Assembly: GCA_910579745.1 (NCBI GenBank)
Contig: CAJTVH010000011.1
Coordinates: forward strand, 6,666 to 70,665
Direction of reading: 5' to 3'
Source of the DNA: an uncultured Clostridia bacterium
GTDB taxonomy: Bacteria; Bacillota; Clostridia; Lachnospirales; CAG-274
Length of the DNA stretch: 64,000 bases
Both the position numbers and the translations under genes were made by a program. This document shows positions 53,975 through 62,513 of the stretch, piece by piece (position 1 is the first letter of the stretch; every line of letters begins with the position of its first letter). Below the pieces are notes generated by a model. It saw nothing but the letters and a program-made list of their open reading frames with translations, was not told where the DNA came from and searched no databases.

Positions 53975-55390
53975 CTACGCTTTTGGAAATTTAATAACAA
54001 AATCTGTTCCTTTTTTTTCCTCGCTGAAAACCTCGATTTTTCCATCATGATGCCTAACGATAATTTCAGCGATAGAAAGACCGAGACCATTTCCGGAAAC
54101 AGTTTTATTATGAGATTTATCCCCTCTAAAAAATCTGTCAAAAATATAAGGTATATCCTCTTGTTTTATCCCCATACCATTATCCGAAATCCTCATGATA
54201 GAAAATTCTTTCTCACAATAAAGACACACATTAACTTTTATATAGTCTTTATCTGAGTATTTTATAGCGTTTTCAAAGAATACCCATAAAAGCTGTTTAA
54301 TAAGGTTAGAATCTCCCATCACGTTTACTTCCTCATCACCAATAATATTAAACTCACCGTTGGTGCCAAGAACTGACGCCTCTTTTATAACTTCTGAGAC
54401 AACATCGTTAAGTGAAATCTTGATTTTGTCTATTTTTTCGTTTTGTTCGTTTTTAGCGAGAAAAAAAAGCTTGTTAATAAGATTCGACATATACGTGGTT
54501 TCATCTTTAATCGAGTCAATAGATTCTTGTAAAATTTCCGGGTCACTCTTTCCCCACCTGTCCATAAGGCTGGCATAGCCCTGAATAACAGAAATAGGGG
54601 TTTTCAGCTCATGAGAAGCGTTTGAGATAAACTGTTTTTGTTTCTCAAAAGAGGTCTCAAGCCTGCCCAGCATATCGTTAAAAGTCAAAGCGAGATTTGA
54701 GACCTCGTCATCAGACTCCGGCACGTTAATCCTTTTGCTCAAATCGTTAATACTTATCCTTTCCGCTGTTTTTGTGATTTCAGAAATAGGGTTAAGAACT
54801 TTTTTGCTTATAAATCTGCCTATCTTAAAAGACTCTATAATACCCAAAACATTGGCTATAATAAAAACAACGGCAAAATCCCTTAAAACTTCCCTCTCAC
54901 TCTCATTTGTTCTAAATACCTCAATGAAATATTGTCTGCCGTTATGCTCCACAATATTTCTTCTTGATATATAATGTATTCCTTTAACAGTTTCTGTCTC
55001 AAAACGTTCCTTTTTTTTGTCAAAGTCCTCTTTGTTTTTAAGAGGCGGGGGAAAATGAGGATTTTTGTGAGGTTGCTTGTCTATCATGTCTATCTTCCCA
55101 TTCCCATCTTCCCCAACAAACAGCCGTATCTCAATATTTCTGTTTGGGCTAAGCTTCGCTATCTCGTCAGCTGCTATCTCATTATCCGATTTTATGTAAG
55201 AAATCACCTTATCCATGGTTTCAAGAAGCTCGCTTTCTGAAACCCCCTGATAATAATACCATGTATTAAGCATTATAAATACAGTCAAAGTTATAAATGT
55301 AACAGTAAATACAGCGGCGTATAACAATGTTATTTTGTTGCCTATAGAAAGGCTTTTATATTTTTTTATAAAATTAAATTTATTCCTCAT
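53975..55390 (-). CDS. Membrane sensor histidine kinase
   Basis: A 471-residue sensor: a TM (~residues 22-45), a ~130-residue extracytoplasmic part, a second TM (~165), HAMP (AERISINDLSKRINVPESDDE), HisKA with FISNASHELKTPISVIQGY, and HATPase with FFENAIKYSD, DNGMGIKQEDIPYIFDRF and GNGLGLSIAEII. The ATG at 55390 overlaps the regulator stop by 11 bp; a GTG 21 bases upstream is the alternative start. It is paired with the upstream OmpR-type regulator, and the operon position suggests control of the exporter genes. Confidence 0.92.
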   Translation of the reverse strand: MRNKFNFIKKYKSLSIGNKITLLYAAVFTVTFITLTVFIMLNTWYYYQGVSESELLETMDKVISYIKSDNEIAADEIAKLSPNRNIEIRLFVGEDGNGKIDMIDKQPHKNPHFPPPLKNKEDFDKKKERFETETVKGIHYISRRNIVEHNGRQYFIEVFRTNESEREVLRDFAVVFIIANVLGIIESFKIGRFISKKVLNPISEITKTAERISINDLSKRINVPESDDEVSNLALTFNDMLGRLETSFEKQKQFISNASHELKTPISVIQGYASLMDRWGKSDPEILQESIDSIKDETTYMSNLINKLFFLAKNEQNEKIDKIKISLNDVVSEVIKEASVLGTNGEFNIIGDEEVNVMGDSNLIKQLLWVFFENAIKYSDKDYIKVNVCLYCEKEFSIMRISDNGMGIKQEDIPYIFDRFFRGDKSHNKTVSGNGLGLSIAEIIVRHHDGKIEVFSEEKKGTDFVIKFPKA

Positions 55391-56069
55391 CTTTCGCAAA
55401 ATAACCAACACCTCTTATAGTGTGTATATATTTAACATTATATTTATCATCCAGTTTAGTTCTTAAATATCTGATATAAACATCAACAACATTTGTCTCT
55501 CCTATATAGTCATATCCCCATACGTTATTAAGTATTTGGTCTCTTGTTATAACTATATTTTTATTTTTAACAAGATAAAAGAGTAACTCAAATTCCCTTT
55601 TCGTGAGTTCAACCTCCTCATCGTCAACTTTAACAATTCTTTTCGCTGAGTCTATAACCAAATTTTTGAGTTTTAAAACAACTCCTGTATCCTCAGTAAA
55701 GCTTCTCACTCTTTTAAGGGCTACTCTCATTCTCGCCAAAAGTTCCTCTATGGCGAAAGGCTTTGTGACATAATCATCCGCTCCGCTGTCAAGCCCCAAC
55801 ACTTTATCCATTATCTCTCCTTTAGCGGTAATCATAATTATAGGAACTTTTGAGTTTTTTCTTACTCTTCTGCAAACTTCTATTCCGCTGATTTCTGGAA
55901 GCATTAAATCCAGCAGAAGAATATCGGGTTTTTCATTATAAAACATATCAAGCCCATCTCTTCCGTCATTTGAGACACAAACTTCGTATCCCTCATGTTT
56001 AAGCTCAAGCTCTATAAAACGGGCAAGCTTAATCTCATCCTCAATAATTAAAACTTTGTCGGCTTTCAA
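55380..56069 (-). CDS. OmpR-family response regulator
   Basis: A 229-residue regulator. The receiver domain has the phosphoacceptor Asp in ILLLDLMLPEISGIEVCRR (residues ~50-68) and the conserved Lys in DDYVTKPFAIEELLAR. The winged-helix DNA-binding domain shows VELTKREFELLFYLVKN and TNVVDVYIRYLRTKLDD with the IRGVGYFAKDEE ending. Its stop overlaps the kinase start, so the two are coupled. It lies 277 bp downstream of the permease gene, in a gap with no clear terminator. Confidence 0.95.
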   Translation of the reverse strand: MKADKVLIIEDEIKLARFIELELKHEGYEVCVSNDGRDGLDMFYNEKPDILLLDLMLPEISGIEVCRRVRKNSKVPIIMITAKGEIMDKVLGLDSGADDYVTKPFAIEELLARMRVALKRVRSFTEDTGVVLKLKNLVIDSAKRIVKVDDEEVELTKREFELLFYLVKNKNIVITRDQILNNVWGYDYIGETNVVDVYIRYLRTKLDDKYNVKYIHTIRGVGYFAKDEE

Positions 56070-56346
56070 AATAATTCCCTTCTTTCACAATTAACACTAC
56101 CCGCCATTTAATCTGTATCTAAAAAAATATTATCAACATTTTAAATAACGTTTAGTAAAAACAGTGCTTTTTAACTCTGACAAAACCAAAATGGAAAAAA
56201 TCATAAAACAAATTCCGGAAATTAAATTTAAACTAAAGAAACATAGTTCATAATTTATATTAGTCAAATAAAACCACATTCTAATCCCTGAACTTATTTG
56301 TTTTTAATTTCGTTGGCTATAATTATAAAACAGCAATACTCTTTAT

Positions 56347-57570
56347 TTATTCATACCGTAACGCCTCTATAGGGTCTAAAAGAGCGGCTTTTCTCGCCGG
56401 ATAAACGCCAAAAATAATACCGATAGCCGTTGAGATAATAACCGCCATAAAAACAGAATTGACGGAAACAACACTTGATACACCCATAATATTACCAGCA
56501 ATCATACCAAATCCCCAGCCGAATATTACGCCGAGTATACCTCCTATACCAGTAAGTATAACCGCCTCAACCACAAATTGAACCATAATATCTTTATTTT
56601 TAGCCCCGATAGACTTCCTTATTCCAATTTCTCTCGTTCTCTCAGTAACTGTAACAAGCATAATATTCATAACACCGATACCTCCCACAATAAGAGATAT
56701 AGCGGCCACACCGCTTATAAGCATAGTAACAGTTCCTGTAACCTCCGTCAGTGCCTCCATTTGCTCCGCCGCGCTTTCAGCGGTATATTTATCAGAATTT
56801 TTATGAATCTCGCTAAGTTTATCCGTAATAGCTGAACACAAAGCGTCGGCGTTATCAGCGTCTTCAGCGACAAGAATAATATTAGCGAGAGTTTTTCTAT
56901 TAAACAGTCTAAAAGCCGATGTAATAGGAATAACCATTCTTTCGGGATACTCGTTTTCATAAAGACTTTCCGTTTCAGCGTTACTGTTTTCAGAAATTCC
57001 GATAACTGTGTACTTAGAACTTCCCTGCCATGTTTTTATAGAAATTTTTTTCCCGATAACAGATTGATCACAATATCCGAAAACTTTTTTAGCTGTAGTG
57101 TCGTTGATAACGACAACTTTGCTTTTGGCCTCAACATCCGAATCGCTAACGTACCTTCCATAAAGCATGGTCGGAGCCATAATCGATTGATAGTCAGGTG
57201 TAACTCCCGTTATAGAGGCGTTATTGGTTTCTTTCGGGTCGAGGAGCTTAACACTGGCGTTGCTCCCATTATACACGGGTGAAATTGATTTTATACCATC
57301 CATTTCCTTTAGTTTCTCATAATCATCATAAGTTAAAGCGTCCGCGCTGACCATATTTCTCGGGCTATTGCTTCTTAAACTTACCGTAATCCTGCCTACA
57401 CCAAGACTGTCAAACTGTTCCGTAATCTGAGCCTGACTACCGTTTCCTACCGAAGTAATGGCTATAACGGCGGCAATACCTATTATAATACCGAGAGTGG
57501 TTAAAAAAGTCCTCATTTTATTAGAAAAAACATTCTTAAAAGCGGATTTAATATTCTCAAAAATACTCAT
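56347..57570 (-). CDS. MacB/FtsX-type ABC transporter permease
   Basis: A 407-residue permease. An N-terminal TM (RTFLTTLGIIIGIAAVIAIT, quoted in part as TLGIIIGIAAVIA) is followed by a ~210-residue MacB periplasmic-core-like domain and three TMs (ISLIVGGIGVMNIMLVTVTER, then VVEAVILTGIGGILGVIFGW and ISTAIGIIFGVYPARKAALLDP). The coupling motif TREIGIRKSIGAKNKDI is present. MacB-type transporters use mechanotransmission to drive an adaptor protein. Its start overlaps the ATPase stop by 4 bp. Confidence 0.93.
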   Translation of the reverse strand: MSIFENIKSAFKNVFSNKMRTFLTTLGIIIGIAAVIAITSVGNGSQAQITEQFDSLGVGRITVSLRSNSPRNMVSADALTYDDYEKLKEMDGIKSISPVYNGSNASVKLLDPKETNNASITGVTPDYQSIMAPTMLYGRYVSDSDVEAKSKVVVINDTTAKKVFGYCDQSVIGKKISIKTWQGSSKYTVIGISENSNAETESLYENEYPERMVIPITSAFRLFNRKTLANIILVAEDADNADALCSAITDKLSEIHKNSDKYTAESAAEQMEALTEVTGTVTMLISGVAAISLIVGGIGVMNIMLVTVTERTREIGIRKSIGAKNKDIMVQFVVEAVILTGIGGILGVIFGWGFGMIAGNIMGVSSVVSVNSVFMAVIISTAIGIIFGVYPARKAALLDPIEALRYE

Positions 57571-58286
57571 CTCATTTCCTCCTCCGCGATAACCCTGTTT
57601 TTAACCAGCTCATCGGAAACCGCCCGACCGTCTTTAAACGTGACAATTCTCTTTGTGTACTGAGCGACATCCGGCTCATGAGTAACCATAACAATAGTCG
57701 CCCCCTCGTCATTAAGCTTTTGAAATATATCAATAATCTCAAAAGTTGATTTGCTGTCAAGATTCCCCGTGGGCTCGTCAGCAAGCAAAATACTCGGTTT
57801 ATTCACCAAAGCTCTCGCTATGGCGACCCTCTGCCGCTGTCCTCCGGAAAGCTCGTTGGGCTTATGTCTCATTCTTTCGGCAAGACCTACTTTCTCAAGG
57901 GCCTCGCTTGCCCTTTTGTGCCTCTCTCTCATAGAGACACCGCTGTAAGCCATAGGAAGCTCAACATTCTCAATAGCTGAAAGCTTAGGCAAAAGATTAA
58001 AAGTCTGAAAAACAAATCCTATTTTCTTATTCCTTATCTCAGCGAGACCTGTGTCTTTAAGCTTTGAGACGTCTATTCCGTCAAGAGTAAACGTACCGTC
58101 CGTAGGCTGGTCAAGACATCCCAAAACATTCATCATAGTCGATTTCCCGGAACCCGATGAACCCATAATAGAAACGAACTCACCCTCTTCAACGCTTAGC
58201 GAAACCCCATCTAATGCTTTTACCTGAAGCGCTCCCTGAGTATAATATTTTTTTAAATTTTCAATTTGTATCATAACCTTACTCAT
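57567..58286 (-). CDS. MacB/LolD-type ABC transporter ATPase
   Basis: A 239-residue ATPase. Walker A is MGSSGSGKSTMMNVLG (residues ~40), the signature is NELSGGQRQRVAIARAL (~140-156), Walker B is SILLADEPTGNLDSKST, and the H-loop is VMVTHEPDVAQY. It is of the LolD/MacB/FtsE type, pairing with the downstream permease. The ATG at 58286 is chosen because GAGGTGA lies just upstream. It follows the adaptor gene by 29 bp. Confidence 0.95.
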   Translation of the reverse strand: MSKVMIQIENLKKYYTQGALQVKALDGVSLSVEEGEFVSIMGSSGSGKSTMMNVLGCLDQPTDGTFTLDGIDVSKLKDTGLAEIRNKKIGFVFQTFNLLPKLSAIENVELPMAYSGVSMRERHKRASEALEKVGLAERMRHKPNELSGGQRQRVAIARALVNKPSILLADEPTGNLDSKSTFEIIDIFQKLNDEGATIVMVTHEPDVAQYTKRIVTFKDGRAVSDELVKNRVIAEEEMR

Positions 58287-58315
58287 AAAAATCACCTCTT
58301 AAAAATCATTTGGTT

Positions 58316-60013
58316 TTATCTTGGACCTCCGCCCATTCCTCCGGGGCCTCCGCCCATTCCTCCTCCGGGGCCTCCGAACATCATACCGCCTTCTCCTTTT
58401 CCCTCATCGTCGCTTTTTTTATTTTGGGACGCGCCCGCGTTAGCGAAAACAACCGCTTCCTGAACAGCCATTCCATCGACCATTTCTTCCGAAGCAGTGG
58501 CCATAACTCTCTGCTCTTCTGAAATTCCCCCTATTATTTCCGTAGAAGTCTCTCCGTAAATACCCACATCAATAGCGGTTTTTTTGATTTTATTATCATT
58601 ACCCACAACAAAGACATAATACTCCTTTGTTTCCGAATCTCTGATTACAGAAGCCGTAGGAACAATAAGAACTTCTGACTTATCAACTGTAATAATTTCC
58701 AAATCAAGGTTATATCCTGGTTTAAGTACTCCATCTGGATTATCCACGGATATTTCAATAGGAACAACCGTTTCCGAACCCATATTTGTTGACTCAGCTG
58801 AGGCGCTTGAATTAATTTTTATAATTTTTCCCGTATAAACCTTTCCCTCGATTCCATCGCTAGTCATAATTACTTTTTGACCAAGCTCAAGATTTGGGGC
58901 GTCATATTCAGCGATAGACGCCTCAACGATAAGCTGATCAAAATTAGCGATTTTAAGCATAACTGTATTTTCCTCAGTATAAGTTCCCTCGTCTATACAA
59001 ATCTCCGTAACACGTCCGCTTACAAGGCTTGAAGTGGAATAGACAAGTTCTGAAAGCTTCCTTTTATAATCGCTTAACGAATTTTCGGTAAGAGCGATTT
59101 GATTTTGCTGCTGTTTATATTTAATCTGGGTTTCCTCGTCAGACATAGGGTTACTTGACTTTTGAAGCTTAGACTGAGCAAGACTTAAATTAAGCTCCGC
59201 GTTTTTAAGGGTATACTCATCTGATTCCCTATCCTTTTCTATATTTTTAAGTTCACTCTCAGCGTCATTAAACGCTTGAACTGCGTCATCATATGCCTGT
59301 ATGGTATCGTCATATGTATCAGAATACTTTTTATGCTCATCAACGGAATTATCATATTCCTCCTTTGTGATAGCACCGGCGTCAAGAAGCTCCTTATTAT
59401 CGTCCACGGTTTTACTAGCCTTCTCACAGTCATTTTTAGCGTTATCAATATTTCTTTTCGCGTTATCAATATCTCTTTTCGCGTTATTAATAATTGTCTT
59501 CTGTTTACTTATACTGTCCTCATAATTATCAATTTTCACCTGTGAATCGTAAACCGTCTTTTCCGCCTGGGCTATACTGTTCTCAAGCTCTTTCTTTTCT
59601 GTATCGCTTAAAGGAAGCGCTATACTCCGCAAGCTCATTTTTTCATTTTGCAGATTAATTTCCAATTCTTTTATTTTGCTTTCGTACTCTTCTTTTTTAT
59701 CGTCAACATCATAATTTACAAGAAGCTGCCCTCCTGTAACAGTATCTCCCTCCTCAACAAAAAATTCCTTGACAATATTACTTTCTCCCTCAGCGTAAAC
59801 CTCATATTCCTCAGCGAGAGCGACAATTCCCGAAGCGGTAATGGACTCTTTTATTTCCCCCTTTCCGACTGTGGCTATCGCTTTATTTGGATCAATCAGC
59901 GGAATTTCCGGTTTCTCTCCCCCAAAAAAATATTTATACGATAACCATCCTCCAAAAACAACCGTAACCGAGATTACAATAATCGCTCCTATTCTGATAA
60001 CTTTCGCTTTCAT
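58316..60013 (-). CDS. MacA/HlyD-like membrane-fusion adaptor
   Basis: A 565-residue periplasmic-adaptor-type protein. It has an N-terminal TM anchor (IGAIIVISVTVVFGGWLSYKYFFGG, quoted as IIVISVTVVFGGWLSY), a split lipoyl domain (EEYEVYAEGESNIVKEFFVEEGDTV), a long ~200-residue coiled-coil hairpin (~110-330), then beta-barrel and membrane-proximal domains (IVPTASVIRDSETKEYYVFVV). The last ~25 residues are glycine/proline rich (GGPGGGMGGGPGG), a low-complexity tail common in clostridial relatives. ATG at 60013 is placed by AGGAGTG. It leads the adaptor-ATPase-permease operon and should form the export complex with them. Confidence 0.92.
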   Translation of the reverse strand: MKAKVIRIGAIIVISVTVVFGGWLSYKYFFGGEKPEIPLIDPNKAIATVGKGEIKESITASGIVALAEEYEVYAEGESNIVKEFFVEEGDTVTGGQLLVNYDVDDKKEEYESKIKELEINLQNEKMSLRSIALPLSDTEKKELENSIAQAEKTVYDSQVKIDNYEDSISKQKTIINNAKRDIDNAKRNIDNAKNDCEKASKTVDDNKELLDAGAITKEEYDNSVDEHKKYSDTYDDTIQAYDDAVQAFNDAESELKNIEKDRESDEYTLKNAELNLSLAQSKLQKSSNPMSDEETQIKYKQQQNQIALTENSLSDYKRKLSELVYSTSSLVSGRVTEICIDEGTYTEENTVMLKIANFDQLIVEASIAEYDAPNLELGQKVIMTSDGIEGKVYTGKIIKINSSASAESTNMGSETVVPIEISVDNPDGVLKPGYNLDLEIITVDKSEVLIVPTASVIRDSETKEYYVFVVGNDNKIKKTAIDVGIYGETSTEIIGGISEEQRVMATASEEMVDGMAVQEAVVFANAGASQNKKSDDEGKGEGGMMFGGPGGGMGGGPGGMGGGPR

Positions 60014-60036
60014 CAAATCACTCCTAAATAGGTTAT

Positions 60037-60076
60037 TGAAACGCTGATTTAAAAAATCTCTTATTAATCAGGTTTC
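60037..60076. repeat. Possible degenerate family-3 hairpin
   Basis: TGAAACGCTGATT and AATCAGGTTTC face each other 16 bp apart and resemble the 49285 palindrome. It lies just upstream of the adaptor gene. The match is short, so this is tentative. Confidence 0.3.
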
Positions 60077-60309
60077 TTATATTAAGGAGTATAAAAAATT
60101 ATTTTTAAAAAAAAATTAATCAATTATTAAAATTAGATTAAAAAAATACCCACTAATTAAAGCCATTTTTTATTTCTTGTATATTATTTGTATATTGTAT
60201 CATAGAAGAGAAAACAACGCAAATTTAAGACACCATTAATCGTATCTTACCTCAATGAAATCTTTTTATTTTAAAAATGTGCTCGTATTCTTCACTTTTA
60301 AAATATAAC

Positions 60310-61122
60310 TCACTTCTTATAAACACTAACCTTTTTAGTAAAACTATCATAAACAATATTCAAGACATCTTCCAAATCCCTCAGCCTCAAAAAATTCTCG
60401 CCGTTTTTCATAATTTTACTGACTTCCTTGTCAACACCCCCTACAGACATAACGTCCTTTTCAAGAGAAACCCCAAAAGACGGTACTTTTGTTTTCTCGT
60501 TATACCCAACATCAAATCCCGCCTGTTTCATATCACTTAGACAAATAAAATTCTTACCGTCCTTTAAAATCCTATTAACCTCATATTCCTTACCGTTCAC
60601 ATTAATTTTAATCTTTTCAGCCGCTTCATTATCCCCCTCTTCTTTCTCATCCTCATAGTAAATATCAGAAATTTTAAACCAATGAGTAAATTTATTTTTA
60701 CTTAAAGGAACTTCTCTGCACCCATAAGCCGAACCGTCCTCGGCTATATAATAGGGCACTCCGTTTTTCATTCCCGAATAAATGCCTATATGCCCTTTCA
60801 GCCAAACAGCGGCCCCAACAGGCGCGTTTTTAATTGTGTCAATAGTATATACTTCCTCCGCTCTTTCCTTATACTGTCCTGAACCATAAATCTTTCCTGT
60901 ATACCAGCTTATCAGCCCCGAACAGTCACAGCAGATTTTTCCCACTTTATTTACATCACTTTCCCAAACACAATTTGTCCCATATGTAGCTTTTAACAGC
61001 TTATACTGGGACAAGGTCAATTCAACTTCCTTATCCCTTATCTGCTTACAGCCATAAACATATGGAGTGCCTATTTTGCTTCTCGCAAACTCAACCAAGC
61101 CTATATTTGTCAATTTACTCAT
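60310..61122 (-). CDS. NlpC/P60 peptidoglycan hydrolase with two C-terminal repeats
   Basis: A 270-residue lysin-like protein. Residues ~1-150 form an NlpC/P60-type domain with the catalytic Cys in GKICCDCSGLISWYTG and the His in LKGHIGIYSGMKNG. The C-terminal ~100 residues contain two similar segments (VNRILKDGKNFICLSDMKQ and VSKIMKNGENFLRLRDLED) resembling copper-amine-oxidase-N-like or stalk-type wall-binding repeats. There is no signal peptide, as expected for a holin-dependent endolysin. It is third in a holin-SPFH-lysin cassette. Confidence 0.82.
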   Translation of the reverse strand: MSKLTNIGLVEFARSKIGTPYVYGCKQIRDKEVELTLSQYKLLKATYGTNCVWESDVNKVGKICCDCSGLISWYTGKIYGSGQYKERAEEVYTIDTIKNAPVGAAVWLKGHIGIYSGMKNGVPYYIAEDGSAYGCREVPLSKNKFTHWFKISDIYYEDEKEEGDNEAAEKIKINVNGKEYEVNRILKDGKNFICLSDMKQAGFDVGYNEKTKVPSFGVSLEKDVMSVGGVDKEVSKIMKNGENFLRLRDLEDVLNIVYDSFTKKVSVYKK

Positions 61123-61161
61123 CTTTTTCTCCTCCTTGCTATCAGCTGCTAATTTGCTAAA

Positions 61162-61950
61162 TTATTGAGCTAAATTTGATAAATCTAGAATATTACTTCC
61201 TGAACCGACAACTTTAGGCAGCTCACCATTCCATTTCTCAAGAATCTTATTTTTTAAAATGTTATCCGTTATTTGTTGGTTTTTCAAAGCGTTCGCCTGT
61301 GCCTCAGCTTCCGCCTGCGCTACCTTTTGCTGATTTTCAACTTTAATACGCTCAAAGTCCTGCTGGGCTTTTAACGCGTTTTGCTGGGCGGTTTGTTTAG
61401 CTTCAATAGCCTTATTAAACTCATCAGAAAAACCAAAATTTAAAATATTAAAATCTCTTATCGTTATACCATAACTTTCTACTTTCTGATTTAATAATCT
61501 CTTTATATTATCACTAATTTCCTGCCTTTTAGTAATACATTCCTCAGCCGTATAGCTCGCTATTATTGACTTAACACTTTCCTGTGCCGCCGGACGTAAA
61601 ATAACATTTAAAATATCCTCACCTATTGTTTTGTATATATAAACGGATTTATTAGGCAATATCTGATAATTTATTGATGTGTTAGTCTTTATTGTCTGTA
61701 AATCTTTTGACGCAGACTCTCCCTCAACATCTGTCCTCTGTACCCTGTTATCAATTTCCACAACAGATGTTATAAACGGAGTCACAAAATGAACACCTTC
61801 TGATAAAGGCTCTTCCTGAATATTACCCAGTTTTTTTACAACACCTGTCGTACCGCCATTTACAACAGCTATACCGGATAATAAACATATCAGCGCTAAT
61901 ACACCAATTACGCCAGCGATTATAAATAATACTAAAGTTTTTAGTTGCAT
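61162..61950 (-). CDS. SPFH/prohibitin-family membrane protein
   Basis: A 262-residue prohibitin-like protein. One N-terminal TM (LVLFIIAGVIGVLALICLLSGI, quoted as LFIIAGVIGVLALICLL) is followed by the SPFH fold (GTTGVVKKLGNIQEEPLSEG, HFVTPFITSVVEIDNRVQRTDVEG, YTAEECITKRQEISDNIKRLL) and a C-terminal coiled coil (AKQTAQQNALKAQQDFERIKVE). The family assembles ring-like membrane scaffolds. It begins 13 bp after the holin stop and precedes the lysin by 39 bp. Prohibitin homologues are known from some phages, so this may be a lysis-module component. Confidence 0.88.
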   Translation of the reverse strand: MQLKTLVLFIIAGVIGVLALICLLSGIAVVNGGTTGVVKKLGNIQEEPLSEGVHFVTPFITSVVEIDNRVQRTDVEGESASKDLQTIKTNTSINYQILPNKSVYIYKTIGEDILNVILRPAAQESVKSIIASYTAEECITKRQEISDNIKRLLNQKVESYGITIRDFNILNFGFSDEFNKAIEAKQTAQQNALKAQQDFERIKVENQQKVAQAEAEAQANALKNQQITDNILKNKILEKWNGELPKVVGSGSNILDLSNLAQ

Positions 61951-61963
61951 AAATAAAACCTCC

Positions 61964-62425
61964 CTATTCTTCTTTTTCCTTATTTTTCAATACATCAATA
62001 GCCTTTTTATTTTCCTTACTTTTCAGTACGTCAATAGCCTTTTTAATTACATTAGGCACAGGCACCCCCATAAGTCCGGCGTTCTCAATAAGAGAAATAA
62101 CCTCGTTGCAGATAAATCCTATAATAACCGTATAACGTATATAATCCGTGCCGATTAAAATATCAAGTCTGTACGCCACAGCCACAAGTACAATCATCAT
62201 AATCTTACGAACCAAGCCTTTTAGACCCGCCCCGCTTTCCAGAGCCCCGTTTTTTGTTTTTGTGCTGTTATTGAAAACACCCGCCACAATTAAGCCCGTC
62301 ACATAATCCAGAACAATGCAAATAAAAAGAGTCGCCAGCCCGCTGTCCCAGCCTCCTAACATTTTAGCGACAATGCCACCAATAACTCCTACAGCTCCGC
62401 AAAAAATTCCCTTTAAACTTTCCAT
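61964..62425 (-). CDS. Phage-type holin (phage_holin_4 / toxin-secretion family)
   Basis: A 153-residue membrane protein with three to four TM segments. It includes IFCGAVGVIGGIVAKMLGGWDSGLATLFICIVLDYVTGLIVAGV (quoted as GGWDSGLATLFICIVLDYVTG) and GAGLKGLVRKIMMIVLVAVAY, the hallmarks of the Cph1/toxin-secretion holin family. The C-terminus has a short direct repeat (KKAIDVLKSKEN / KKAIDVLKNKEK). ATG at 62425 follows GAGGTGA; a longer frame upstream would run through a terminator. It opens the cassette with the SPFH and lysin genes. Confidence 0.87.
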   Translation of the reverse strand: MESLKGIFCGAVGVIGGIVAKMLGGWDSGLATLFICIVLDYVTGLIVAGVFNNSTKTKNGALESGAGLKGLVRKIMMIVLVAVAYRLDILIGTDYIRYTVIIGFICNEVISLIENAGLMGVPVPNVIKKAIDVLKSKENKKAIDVLKNKEKEE

Positions 62426-62457
62426 AAAAATCACCTCTTTAATTTGTTTTTTTATAA

Positions 62458-62491
62458 TAAAAAAGACACCTATCAAAAAATAAGTGTCTTT
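62458..62491 (-). terminator. Terminator between the HAD gene and the holin
   Basis: AAAGACAC pairs with GTGTCTTT around a 14-nt AT-rich loop and has a T-run on the minus strand. It lies after the HAD stop and only ~33 bp before the holin start, so it could end HAD transcription or attenuate the lysis genes. Confidence 0.7.
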
Positions 62492-62513
62492 ATACAAATA
62501 TGTAATTATATTT

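Noticed and set aside
52675..60013. Diderm (Negativicutes-like) host inferred from the TolC-like gene
   Set aside because: No outer-membrane genes are present here, TolC-like proteins occur in monoderm Clostridia, and the TolC-like protein is short.
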